48,091 nt of DNA from Ornithinibacillus halophilus (GTDB lineage Bacteria > Bacillota > Bacilli > Bacillales > Amphibacillaceae), in the NCBI RefSeq assembly GCF_900129485.1, contig NZ_FQVW01000023.1, forward strand, positions 1-48,091. Direction: 5' to 3'. The first letter of the stretch is position 1, and every line of letters begins with the position of its first letter. The position numbers and the translations under genes were made by a program. The notes beneath the pieces were generated by a model, which saw only the letters and a list, made by a program, of their open reading frames with translations, made no database searches and had not been told where the DNA came from. Below are positions 26,548 to 35,600 of this stretch, piece after piece.

Positions 26548-26925
26548 TTATCCAGTGTACACAACCGCATCAATTTCTACTAAAACATCTTTCGGCAAAC
26601 GACTAACTTCGATAGTTGCCCTTGCAGGGTAAGGTTGTTGTAAATACCCTCCATATATTTCATTAACCGTTGCAAAATGATCCATTGACTTTAAGTATAT
26701 CGTAAATTTAACAACATTTGAAAAGTCGGAATTGGCCTCTGTTAAAATTGCTTTTATATTTTCCATTACCTGTTTCGTCTGTTGTTCAATCCCTTCGACA
26801 ACTTCACCAGTTTTTGGGTTAATGCCAATTTGCCCAGAAACATAAAGAAAATCTCCTGCTTGTATGGCCTGTGAATAAGGACCAATTGCAGATGGTGCGT
26901 TACTCGTTTGAATTGCTTTTAACAT
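26548..26925 (-). CDS. ridA: RidA family reactive-intermediate deaminase
   Basis: A 125-residue protein of the YjgF/YER057c/UK114 family: AIGPYSQAIQAGDFLYVSGQIG at residues 14-35, the conserved PARATIEVSRLPKDVLVEIDAVVY at the C-terminal end with the substrate-binding arginine in ARATIEV. RidA hydrolyses 2-aminoacrylate and related enamines released by PLP enzymes. The ATG at 26925 follows AGGAGGAGTTTAC; upstream in-frame starts lack ribosome sites. Its promoter region overlaps the DnaA-box cluster. Confidence 0.92.
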   Translation of the reverse strand: MLKAIQTSNAPSAIGPYSQAIQAGDFLYVSGQIGINPKTGEVVEGIEQQTKQVMENIKAILTEANSDFSNVVKFTIYLKSMDHFATVNEIYGGYLQQPYPARATIEVSRLPKDVLVEIDAVVYTG

Positions 26926-26951
26926 GTAAACTCCTCCTAAATACACGATCA

Positions 26952-27274
26952 TGTGTATAACTTTATTTGATAACATCTTTTTTCTGGGGATAAAGTGGAT
27001 AACTTGTTGATAACTTAATTCCCTCTTACTATTCGACTTATTCCTACAAAGCTCAGGTTTAAAAAGAATTTATAACTTGATTAATCTGTACAGATTGTTA
27101 CTTAGCTGTGACAAAAAGAAACAGTTGTCTACATTTTTATCCCCAACAAATAGGATTACTCACAACTAATCACACAATATTTTGTGCGAGAATGAATGTT
27201 CTCTACAAAATATCCACCTTATCCTCATTTTATCCACATCTTGTGCATAATCAAGTATTTCTCTTTGTGAATAA
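26952..27274. promoter_or_regulatory. DnaA-box cluster between ridA and the second MATE gene
   Basis: Four exact TTATNCACA 9-mers: 26952-26960 (-), 27230-27238 (+), 27242-27250 (-), 27266-27274 (-). Six 8/9 matches: 26985-26993 (-), 26994-27002 (-), 27005-27013 (-), 27137-27145 (+), 27156-27164 (+), 27219-27227 (+). Several start 9-12 bp apart, as for tandem DnaA binding. At the base composition here only about 0.02 exact boxes would be expected in this length. The cluster occupies the 325-bp non-coding gap and runs slightly into the 3' end of the MATE gene. No dnaA, dnaN or recF flank it, so it is unlikely to be oriC; known B. subtilis DnaA-box clusters elsewhere on the chromosome are the best parallel. 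Confidence 0.8.
27083..27096. promoter_or_regulatory. 14-bp perfect palindrome inside the DnaA-box cluster
   Basis: AATCTGTACAGATT is a perfect palindrome lying between the left (26952-27013) and right (27137-27274) groups of boxes. It may be the site of a dimeric protein; no known operator recognised. Confidence 0.5.
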
Positions 27275-28600
27275 CTCTTTTTCTCTCCATTTACCAAAGC
27301 GATAATAAAGGATTGCAAATACACTACTAATGAGAAAACTAACCCCCATACCTATTGCGATACCAGTGTCTCCAAATAAGTTTGAGAACAAGGCTGTTAA
27401 TGGGAATCTTAACACCCAAAAAGAGATAATATTTAACACTAATACTTGATACATTGCTCCAGAAGCACGAACAATTCCATTGAGAATAAAATTAATGCCT
27501 AAGAATGGATAACAAAGCGCTATAATTTGGAGGTATTTTGTTCCGAATGCAACAGCTTCTTCCTCTTGAATAAATAGTCTGACCCCGTATTCTGCTAAAA
27601 AGACAACAGCTATTCCAATAATAAACATAACGGCAAAATTATAAATTACGCCATACTTGGCAATTTGTTTGACTCGAGACCAGTTCTTCACACCAATATT
27701 TTGTCCGGCCATACTATTCACTGCCGTGCCAAGAGCATGAGCTGGCAGCATTAGAATACTATCTAGTCTTTGGGCAGCACCAAAACCACCTACTACCCCT
27801 CCACCAAATGTAGTTATAACACTCATTATCGCTGCCGAACCAGCGGAAATGACAGACATTTGTAACCCAGCTGGAATACCTAAGTTCAAAATCAATACTA
27901 CTTCGTTTTTAGCTGGTATTTTAGGAAACGTAAATGGTGCGAGCTTTTTATATAATACATAAATAAAACCATACAAAAATGCGCCACCTTGAGAAACAAC
28001 GGTTGCCATTGCAGCACCTTCAATTCCAAGGTTAAATCCAGAAATAAATAGTGGATCTAAGACAATGTTTAATAAAACAGCCATCATCACAAAGCGAAGT
28101 GGTGTTTTACTATCACCTAACGCCCTCAGTACTGTACTAATAAAATTATAGCCAAATAAAAATAAGATTCCTAAGAAATTAATTTGTAAATAGCTTTTGG
28201 CACTTGCCATCATCTCTTCAGGTGTTCCTAATAACAGTAGTAATTGCTCTGCAAAAATAAAACCTAATGACCCTAAGAATATAGCCATACTAGCTAAAAT
28301 AACTACGAAAGCATTTAAGTATCTAGTTAATCCTTCTTGATTTGCTTGCCCTTTTTGTTGCGATAAAATCGTTAGTGCAGCATTATTCAATCCAATAATA
28401 AATGACAAGACTGTAAAAATAATTGCACTTGAAATTGCAACAGAGCCTAAAGCATTTGCTCCTAATAAATTTCCGACCCATAAACTATCAGCAAATTGGT
28501 ACGATGTTTGTAATAGATTCGTTAAAATGATTGGACCAGAGAAGACGATTAACTGCTTTAATATATTCCCTTGAGTAAAATCATGTTGTTTTTTCTTCAT
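27251..28600 (-). CDS. MATE-family efflux transporter (second copy)
   Basis: A 449-residue polytopic protein with about 12 helices: FSGPIILTNLLQTSYQFADSLWVGNLLG near the N terminus is a classic MATE start, and FGGGVVGGFGAAQRLDSI marks the second half. It belongs to the NorM/DinF-like prokaryotic branch. The ribosome site is poor (GAAGGG 14 nt before ATG). No clear terminator follows; the stop codon abuts the DnaA-box cluster, so transcripts would run through it toward ridA. Confidence 0.9.
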   Translation of the reverse strand: MKKKQHDFTQGNILKQLIVFSGPIILTNLLQTSYQFADSLWVGNLLGANALGSVAISSAIIFTVLSFIIGLNNAALTILSQQKGQANQEGLTRYLNAFVVILASMAIFLGSLGFIFAEQLLLLLGTPEEMMASAKSYLQINFLGILFLFGYNFISTVLRALGDSKTPLRFVMMAVLLNIVLDPLFISGFNLGIEGAAMATVVSQGGAFLYGFIYVLYKKLAPFTFPKIPAKNEVVLILNLGIPAGLQMSVISAGSAAIMSVITTFGGGVVGGFGAAQRLDSILMLPAHALGTAVNSMAGQNIGVKNWSRVKQIAKYGVIYNFAVMFIIGIAVVFLAEYGVRLFIQEEEAVAFGTKYLQIIALCYPFLGINFILNGIVRASGAMYQVLVLNIISFWVLRFPLTALFSNLFGDTGIAIGMGVSFLISSVFAILYYRFGKWREKELFTKRNT

Positions 28601-28784
28601 TATTTATAACAACCCTTCATGCAATTGTTCCTCTTTATTGTAGCACGCTCTACTATTTAACACTCCTAATCTAACCTCAAATATTTATTATACATAGAAT
28701 ATTATTAAAATATTATAAATAATTATAATAATATGATATTATAAAAACAAGCTAGTATAAAATCAAAAAGGAGATGGTCGTAAA

Positions 28785-30401
28785 ATGATGCAAGTCCCAC
28801 TAACAGTAGGGTCTATTTTAGAACATGCAGAGAAGTTTTTCCCTAAAAAGGAAGTCATTTCACAAACCCATGATAAACTTCATCGTTTAAATTATGGTGA
28901 AATTGGACAACGTACTCGTCGGTTAATGAGTGTCCTTGATGAGCTAGGTATTCAAAAAGGGGATCGAGTAGGAACGTTAGCATGGAATCATCATCGTCAT
29001 TTAGAAATATACTTTGCAGCACCTGGAATGGGAGCCGTACTCCACACCATTAATATTCGCTTATCCCCAGAACATATTATTTACATTATTAATCACGCAG
29101 AAGATAAGGTGTTATTTGTTGATGAAGATATTTTACCTCTTGTTGAAGCAGTAAAGGACCACTTAACAACAGTTGAAGCGATTATCGTCATGACCGATAA
29201 AACAGAACTCCCAGGATCAAACCTTAATCCACTTTATTCCTACGAAGAATTACTTACAACTGGTGACCCAACCTATCCGTTTACAACAGAAATCGATGAA
29301 AATGAACCGGCAGGAATGTGCTATACATCAGCCACAACCGGTAAGCCTAAAGGTGTTATATATTCACATAGAGGAATTGTCCTTCATAGTTATGCTTTAG
29401 GACTAGCCGATACAGCTGCCATATCTGAGTCAGATGTGTCCATGCCAGTAGTCCCTCAATTTCATGTAAACGCATGGGGAACGCCTTTTGCATGTACTTG
29501 GTTTGGCACCACTCAAGTCATGCCTGGTCCACGCTTTACTCCTAAACGGTTAGCCGAATTTATCGATCGATTTAATGTCACCATTACTGCAGGCGTTCCG
29601 ACCATTTGGCTTGGACTATTAAGGGAAATTGAACAAGGCGACTATGATATGTCTAGTCTACGTGCTGTACTTTGTGGAGGAAGTGCTGCACCACTTGGGC
29701 TTATTAAAGCATTCGAAGAAAAACATAATATTCCGTTCTATCATGCATATGGAGCGACAGAAACTACGCCATTAGTTACTCTTTCTCGTTTAAAGAGCTA
29801 TCAACAAGATTTAACGAAGGAGGAGAAACTTCAAGAAAGAGCACGACAAGGTATTTTAGTACCTGGCCTTGAAATGAAAGTTGTAGGAGATAATGGTGAG
29901 GTTCAATGGAATGGAAAAGAAATGGGTGAATTACTTCTACGTGGACCATGGATTGCAAGTGAATATTATAAGGATGAAAGAACTGAACAAGCATTTGTAG
30001 ATGGTTGGTTCCATACCGGAGACGTCGTTACAGTAGATGAAGAAGGAACGATACAAATTGTTGACCGTACAAAAGATTTAATTAAAAGTGGCGGAGAGTG
30101 GATTTCTTCGGTTGAACTTGAAAACGCTATCATGGCGCATGATGCTGTTTTTGAAGCCAGCGTAGTATCCATTCCTGACCCTGAATGGCAAGAAAGACCT
30201 GTTGCCTGTGTCGTTTTACATGAAGAATTCGCAGGAAAGGTATCTAAAGATGATATTCTCGATTTCTTAAAACCTCAATTTGCCAAATGGTGGCTGCCTG
30301 ATGACGTATTATTTATGGAAGAAATACCGAAAACATCGGTTGGTAAATTCCTAAAACGACAATTACGTGAGAAAGTTAAAGAACATTATAGCTTACAATA
30401 G
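28785..30401 (+). CDS. Fatty-acid (medium/long chain) acyl-CoA synthetase
   Basis: A 538-residue AMP-forming ligase of the ANL superfamily. The P-loop motif reads YTSATTGKPKGV near residue 183 (usually YTSGTTG), with YGATETTP near 324, FHTGDVV near 407 and the catalytic lysine in KTSVGKFLKR near 520. It activates a carboxylic acid to its CoA thioester via an adenylate; overall it resembles AlkK-like fatty-acyl-CoA ligases, but the substrate is not readable. Two adjacent ATGs follow AAAAGGAGATGGTCGTAAA. Upstream 28640-28780 is extremely AT-rich with several TATAAT-like hexamers. Confidence 0.88.
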   Translation: MMQVPLTVGSILEHAEKFFPKKEVISQTHDKLHRLNYGEIGQRTRRLMSVLDELGIQKGDRVGTLAWNHHRHLEIYFAAPGMGAVLHTINIRLSPEHIIYIINHAEDKVLFVDEDILPLVEAVKDHLTTVEAIIVMTDKTELPGSNLNPLYSYEELLTTGDPTYPFTTEIDENEPAGMCYTSATTGKPKGVIYSHRGIVLHSYALGLADTAAISESDVSMPVVPQFHVNAWGTPFACTWFGTTQVMPGPRFTPKRLAEFIDRFNVTITAGVPTIWLGLLREIEQGDYDMSSLRAVLCGGSAAPLGLIKAFEEKHNIPFYHAYGATETTPLVTLSRLKSYQQDLTKEEKLQERARQGILVPGLEMKVVGDNGEVQWNGKEMGELLLRGPWIASEYYKDERTEQAFVDGWFHTGDVVTVDEEGTIQIVDRTKDLIKSGGEWISSVELENAIMAHDAVFEASVVSIPDPEWQERPVACVVLHEEFAGKVSKDDILDFLKPQFAKWWLPDDVLFMEEIPKTSVGKFLKRQLREKVKEHYSLQ

Positions 30402-30416
30402 TAGGGGTTAGAATAA

Positions 30417-30461
30417 AGTGGGTATGGTTTCTTATAAGGAGATCATGAGATCATACCCACT
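30417..30461 (+). terminator. Long hairpin after the acyl-CoA synthetase gene
   Basis: AGTGGGTATG and CATACCCACT are perfect 10-bp arms enclosing 25 nt that can form a smaller stem (GATC...GATC). The first T-run (TTTTT) is 8-9 nt downstream. Either a terminator with displaced T-run or a 3' stabilising element. Confidence 0.55.
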
Positions 30462-30484
30462 GGTAATATTTTTCATTTATGTAC

Positions 30485-30513
30485 TTGACAATATTAAGAA
30501 AATTCCATATGAT
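30485..30513 (+). promoter_or_regulatory. Strong SigA promoter of the regulator gene
   Basis: Perfect TTGACA (30485-30490), 17-bp spacer, TATGAT (30508-30513). Transcription would start near 30520, giving a leader of about 92 nt with no obvious gene. Confidence 0.8.
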
Positions 30514-30611
30514 AAGTTAAATCATACAATTAACTAATTTGCTAATTATGTACATTTAAAATTTACTGAAACTTCAATATATTAACGCGTTACCATACAG
30601 GAGGAGTCAAG

Positions 30612-31904
30612 GTGAAAATTAAAATCGCAGTTTTTGGAAGGGATGAACTACTTACACGATTTGACGACTACATACATAAACATGATGACGTTGAAGTAAT
30701 TCCTTTTAATTATAAGGATGCCAAACAAGCAGTTGAACTTATTGAGAAATCTTTTATGTGTGATGTGAATTTATTCCTGGAGTCTCTTCCATACTTATAT
30801 GCAAAAAATAAAATTAAAAAGAAACGGCTACCGGTTGTTCAAGTACCATTTGATGAGTACATGATTCTAACCTCTTTTTATCATGTAAAGAATACATATA
30901 ATCAACAATTAAACCGATTATCTATTGATGTATTAGATAATCGTTATGTCAAAGAAGTATTAACCGACCTCGAATTACGGGATAGTGACATTTACACTTA
31001 TAACTATGGTGTGGACGAGCCTGTCGATTTAGACCTCATCGTTAATTTTCATAAGAAACTCTATGAAGAAGGTAAAGTAGATTATATTCTAACTTCACTT
31101 TATGAAGTAGATATCAAGCTAAAAGCGCTGGGTATCCCTTCTTATTGTATGGTAACACCTAAGATTAATATTGATAAAGCAATCGAGAGAGCAAAATCAA
31201 TTACAACATTAAATAAAAGTAAAAGTGCCCAAATCATATCAGGTTATGTTCGAATTAAAAACTGGGATTTACTTGTAAAAGAGAATGGGTTAGAAGCAAC
31301 AGAGGAATTACAACAAAAATTAAACCAGATTCTTATTAAATTTGGGGAAAAAACATTTGCTTCCATATTACCAAGCAGTGACAACCAGTATGTTATCTTT
31401 GGTACTCGTGGAGTACTTGATCATATCACTAATCATTTTCGAGACTTTCCTTTATTACAAGAAATTGAAGCCGCTGTAAGTACACCAGTAGAAATTGGAT
31501 TTGGACTTGGTTTGACAGCGAAGCAAGCAGAAGATCACGCTAGACTTGCAATCGAAGCATGTTCAACTACTACGAACAGTAGTTGCTATATTGTTAATGA
31601 TCGCCAAGAAACAATTGGGCCTCTAGGAGTCAAGAAACATTTTGACACATCTAGACTCTACCAAGCACTGATTCATAAAGCTAGATTAAATAATGAACTG
31701 TCCTATAACTTTATTGATTTTGTGAAACTTAGAAACAATGAACCATTCTCCTCTCATGACATAGCAAATTATTATCAAGTAACGAAAAGAAGCGCAGAAA
31801 GAACAGTAAATAAGCTATTATCAGGGGAAGTCATTAAAGTAGTCGGTGAGGAAAAACCATACGTGAAAGGACGACCAAGGAAATTATTCCAAATTAATAT
31901 GTAA
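30612..31904 (+). CDS. Multidomain transcriptional regulator (sensor, GGDEF-like, winged helix)
   Basis: A 430-residue cytosolic protein. Residues 1-~150 look like a ligand-sensing alpha/beta domain (KIKIAVFGRDELLTRFDDYI), faintly like PrpR_N. The middle (about 205-325) resembles degenerate GGDEF-like/CdaR domains: IISGYVRIKNWDLLVKENG and VEIGFGLGLTAKQAEDHARLAIEA, with no intact GGDEF active site. The C-terminal 65 residues form a helix-turn-helix (SSHDIANYYQVTKRSAERTVNKLL, about 377-400, wing KGRPRKLFQINM). It starts with GTG after AGGAGGAGTCAAG. I do not recognise a named family; the target may be the adjacent acyl-CoA synthetase, itself (autoregulation) or distant genes. Terminator follows immediately. 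Confidence 0.65.
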   Translation: MKIKIAVFGRDELLTRFDDYIHKHDDVEVIPFNYKDAKQAVELIEKSFMCDVNLFLESLPYLYAKNKIKKKRLPVVQVPFDEYMILTSFYHVKNTYNQQLNRLSIDVLDNRYVKEVLTDLELRDSDIYTYNYGVDEPVDLDLIVNFHKKLYEEGKVDYILTSLYEVDIKLKALGIPSYCMVTPKINIDKAIERAKSITTLNKSKSAQIISGYVRIKNWDLLVKENGLEATEELQQKLNQILIKFGEKTFASILPSSDNQYVIFGTRGVLDHITNHFRDFPLLQEIEAAVSTPVEIGFGLGLTAKQAEDHARLAIEACSTTTNSSCYIVNDRQETIGPLGVKKHFDTSRLYQALIHKARLNNELSYNFIDFVKLRNNEPFSSHDIANYYQVTKRSAERTVNKLLSGEVIKVVGEEKPYVKGRPRKLFQINM

Positions 31905-31929
31905 AAAACGCACCCGAGTGCGTTTTTTT
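31903..31929 (+). terminator. Terminator of the regulator gene
   Basis: AAAAAACGCAC and GTGCGTTTTTTT pair around CCGA, with a T-run; the stem starts at the stop codon. Confidence 0.9.
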
Positions 31930-31940
31930 GTTTTGGATTC

Positions 31941-32196
31941 TGGAGAATTAAAGGAACTAGGGACCATCTCAATATTTTGATGGTTCCTCATTCCGTTATT
32001 TCACGAATAAGATCACTTTTAAGCACGCAATGTAATCGTCGTTCCTTTATTTGCCCTTTTCACCTTCTAATACCATTAGTTTCAGAGCTTTAACGGAGCG
32101 AGAATCCGTAAGACCACCAATTATAGACCATTTTTGTCAATTAACGGAAACAGAGACCACCTCACACTACTGGTGGTCTGTCATTCCGTAATTTCT
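31941..32196. repeat. Two long imperfect hairpins with shared TTCCGT tails
   Basis: Copy 1 has GGGACCATC/GATGGTTCC arms followed by TCATTCCGTTATTTC (31988-32002). Copy 2 has AGACCACC/GGTGGTCT arms followed by TCATTCCGTAATTTC (32181-32195), preceded by TTAACGGAAACAG, so that the stem extends. Between them, TTAACGGA-N7-TCCGTAA (about 32091-32111) and AGACCACCA look like a third partial unit. Same architecture with arms that co-vary between copies. Non-coding; it fills the gap between the regulator terminator and the next gene. Confidence 0.6.
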
Positions 32197-32226
32197 ACGC
32201 CACTTACATGCAGGATTTCTCTCGTA

Positions 32227-32538
32227 CTATTGTATCACTTCACCTTTATTCATCTGGATAATACTCAACGCTTTCTCATATTCACTATCACTGACTTTCC
32301 CCTCTAATACATGAATAATATTGTTTTTTCGATTACTATTTTCAGTAAAACCTGTTGCTGCAAATCCAAAGTTTGTTGTACTTTGATTTAATGCAATAAC
32401 AGGAAATACTGAGTCCAATTCCTCTTCATTTGTAATTTCATCTATTGTGACATCATGAATATGTAGCTTTCTTAAGCTAGCCTCTGCAGATAATAAGTTA
32501 TCCTCTGATTGAAAGTATGCTTGAATGGATTTTGCCAT
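32227..32538 (-). CDS. Hypothetical 103-aa protein
   Basis: A small soluble acidic protein starting MAKSIQAYFQSEDNLLSAEASLRKLHIHDVTID. The beginning resembles general-stress-type domains that start with a short strand and a helix, but I do not recognise a family. The central segment PVIALNQSTTNFGFAATGFT is hydrophobic and Gly-rich but too short for a reliable membrane helix. Ribosome site GGAAAGGTAGATTATA supports the ATG. Monocistronic, between the hairpin repeats and the SNF2 helicase terminator. Confidence 0.65.
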   Translation of the reverse strand: MAKSIQAYFQSEDNLLSAEASLRKLHIHDVTIDEITNEEELDSVFPVIALNQSTTNFGFAATGFTENSNRKNNIIHVLEGKVSDSEYEKALSIIQMNKGEVIQ

Positions 32539-32658
32539 TATAATCTACCTTTCCTATTTAGAACTATTTTCCATTCATAGCATTTTCCATTGCATTTAAA
32601 TTATTCACAAAGACAAAAAAACGTAGTGCAACAATGTTAAAATATCAATTAACCAAAA

Positions 32659-32686
32659 AAAAGAAGGCAAAAATTCACCTTCTTTT
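32659..32686 (-). terminator. Terminator of the SNF2 helicase gene
   Basis: AAAAGAAGG and CCTTCTTTT form a 9-bp stem with a 10-nt loop, followed on the minus strand by TTTT; it abuts the stop codon. Confidence 0.85.
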
Positions 32687-32687
32687 A

Positions 32688-35600
32688 CTAAATACTTAAT
32701 AACTCTCGAACATCTTCCTCACTCAGACTGGAAAGCATTGTTTCTCCTGGCTGGATAACTTGGTCGATTAGTTCGCGTTTTTTCTGTTGTAGTTCAAATA
32801 TTTTTTCTTCTATGGTACCTTCAGTAATCATTCTAATAACTTGAACAACATTCTTTTGACCAAAACGGTGAGCTCTACCTGTAGCCTGATCCTCCACGGC
32901 TGGATTCCACCATAAATCATAAAGGATGACCGTATCGGCACCAGTTAAGTTTAGACCAGTTCCACCTGCTTTAAGAGAAATAAGAAAAATATCTCGTTCC
33001 CCGTTATTAAAGCGATCACTCATAGTTACTCTATCCTGTGACTTCGTCTGTCCATCTAAATAAAAATAGTCAATTCCCTTATCTTCAAGCTTTTTCCTAA
33101 TGATTTCATGCATGCTCGTAAACTGAGAGAAAATCAACATGCGTTTATTGTTATTTAGAGCATTTTCAATTGTTTCCATTAACTGTTCTAATTTTCCAGA
33201 TTTCCCTAAATAGTTTTCCATAAATAATGATGGATGACAACAGATTTGTCTAAGCCGTGTTAAACCAGCAAGAATCTTCATCCGGTTCTGTTGAAAGCCA
33301 CTTTCCTTCATGGATTGTACTGCATCTTGTTGTACTTGTCTTAAATACCCAACATAAAGTTCTTTTTGTTCATTTGTAAGTTCTGATACACTGACTGATT
33401 CAATTTTATCTGGTAATTCTTTTAGAACGTCTTGTTTTAAACGACGTAAAATAAATGGCTTTGTAATAGCAGCTATTTTCTCATTTCCTAGTTGTTTAAA
33501 CGTCTTTTGATTTGGCATTAAACCAGGAAGAACTACTTGGAAAATGGCCCACAACTCTTCAATTGAATTCTCAATTGGTGTACCACTTAAAGCAAAGCGC
33601 TTACTTGCTTTTACATTACGTATCGCTTTTGATGTTTTGGTGGCATAGTTTTTAATATATTGAGCTTCATCTAAGATAAGTGTTTCAAACGACAGTTCCT
33701 TATAAAAATCAATATCTTGCCTTAACGTCGCATATGATGTAATCCAAATATCCTTCTTCTCATCTTGTTCAAATTTTTGATGGCGAATTTCTGGAGAACC
33801 GGTCATAATTTCTACACTTAACTTTGGAGAAAATTTCTCGAATTCATTTTTCCAATTATACACAACAGATGATGGCGCAACGATCAAATGTGGCTTATCA
33901 CTTGGGACCGACGTAATAAAGGCAATACTTTGCAATGTCTTTCCAAGCCCCATATCATCAGCTAAAATACCACCTAGATGGTAATCACTTAATGACTTAA
34001 ACCATTGATAACCCGTCATCTGGTAGTTTCTTAACGAAGCATTTAAATCTTCTGGCAGCTCATACTCTTGCTCTTCCGGTGAATGTAATCGATGAAGAAG
34101 CTTACGAAATGCCGGATCATATTGCTTTTTAGTGTCTATTAACTCATCGATTTGTGATCCACGAAATACAGGCATTTGTACACTACCGTCTTCAATATCT
34201 CCACGTTTAATATCTAGCTCATTAAAAAGTTTTTGAATGGATGTATACTCTTCTCCTTCTAGTGAGAGCATTTCTCCACCTGGAAGGCGATAATACCTTT
34301 TCTTCTCAATAACCGCATCTAAGATTTTGTGAATTTCACTATCATCCACACCATCTATATCAAAACCTATTTCCAATAAATTAGTTGAAGATTCTAACCG
34401 AACGCTAGTCGTTGGTGTTGGTTCTTGTTCAACAATGAGATTGCGAATTTCTGATGTTAAGTACAATTCAACATATTTGTCTAATATAGGCAAGACACTA
34501 TATAAAAAGTCATATAGTTCTTCTTCATCTGCTTCGATATAGAGAGTTTTTCCATTGTATCGAAAGTTCGCTTGTTCAATCAGACTCATTACTTGGCGTT
34601 CTTTTTCAACATCACGAATAATCATAACATCATGATCTTCACGTCCATTAAATGGATTGATTGTATGTGACCCATAATGATATTCAAGATTACCCACAAT
34701 CCAATCCGCTTGAATTTCCAAATACAACTTCGCTTTCAGTGGAACTTGAATAATTTCTGATTGTACGTTCTCAGAGACTTCTACATCCCCTACTTTTTTC
34801 AAAGAAGGCAATATCTCAGATAAAAATGTATCAGCTTGACTCTTTGCAATTGGTAGTTCATGGTCCAACGATCCAAACGCACTGACTTGTTCAATGATTG
34901 GAACTTGCTCCTTTGATGGAAAGTAGAAAGTACCTTGATAAAATAATATTTCATAGTCTTTATAATATGCACCGTAGTCCACATCTTCCATCGATAAGAC
35001 CATATCACCCCTACTATTTTTCGTGATTGAAAAATGGTAGGGGAGTTTTCCTTTTTCGATTGCAACTTCTTTATAAGTCTTTTCTGCCCTCCATACCATC
35101 AAATCGCGTTGTATTAATTCGTCTAAAAGAGTTTCAGCAATTAATGGGGGAATGGTGATTGAACGTTTATCTCGGCTAGTCGTTTGTATATAATATGATT
35201 GATAATTATTATAAATCTTCTCATTACGGGAAATAGAGTACAATTTTTCAAAGATGGATAGGTCTTGTTGTAAGATATAATGTTGATCAGGAGAATAGGT
35301 AAAAGTTTTCGTAAATGGATGCTCTCTCCCAGCTAATACATCTGTTATAAAAGCAATAACATCCTTTACAACAAATCGTCTTTTTTCTCCAGCCTTTAAC
35401 TCAAGAACTAGATTACTATCGTACGTCCATTTTAAGAAATACTCAATGTGAATAGGTACTTTATTCGACAGTACATCCGTTTCTTGTTGTGGAATACTGC
35501 TTAATGCTTGGATGAAGCGATTCGTTGTCCGATAATCATATTCGGAAAACTCGGGTGGTTGATCTGATTCTTTATTCGCTATTCCTATTAATGTGGCGAC

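Noticed and set aside
26952-27274. Chromosomal origin oriC at the DnaA-box cluster
   Set aside because: None of the usual origin neighbours (dnaA, dnaN, recF, gyrAB, rpmH) is present and no clear AT-rich unwinding element with DnaA-trio repeats was found beside the boxes.
7565-32609. Single exact DnaA boxes at 7565-7573 and 32601-32609
   Set aside because: Roughly three exact boxes are expected by chance in a window this size; these are isolated.
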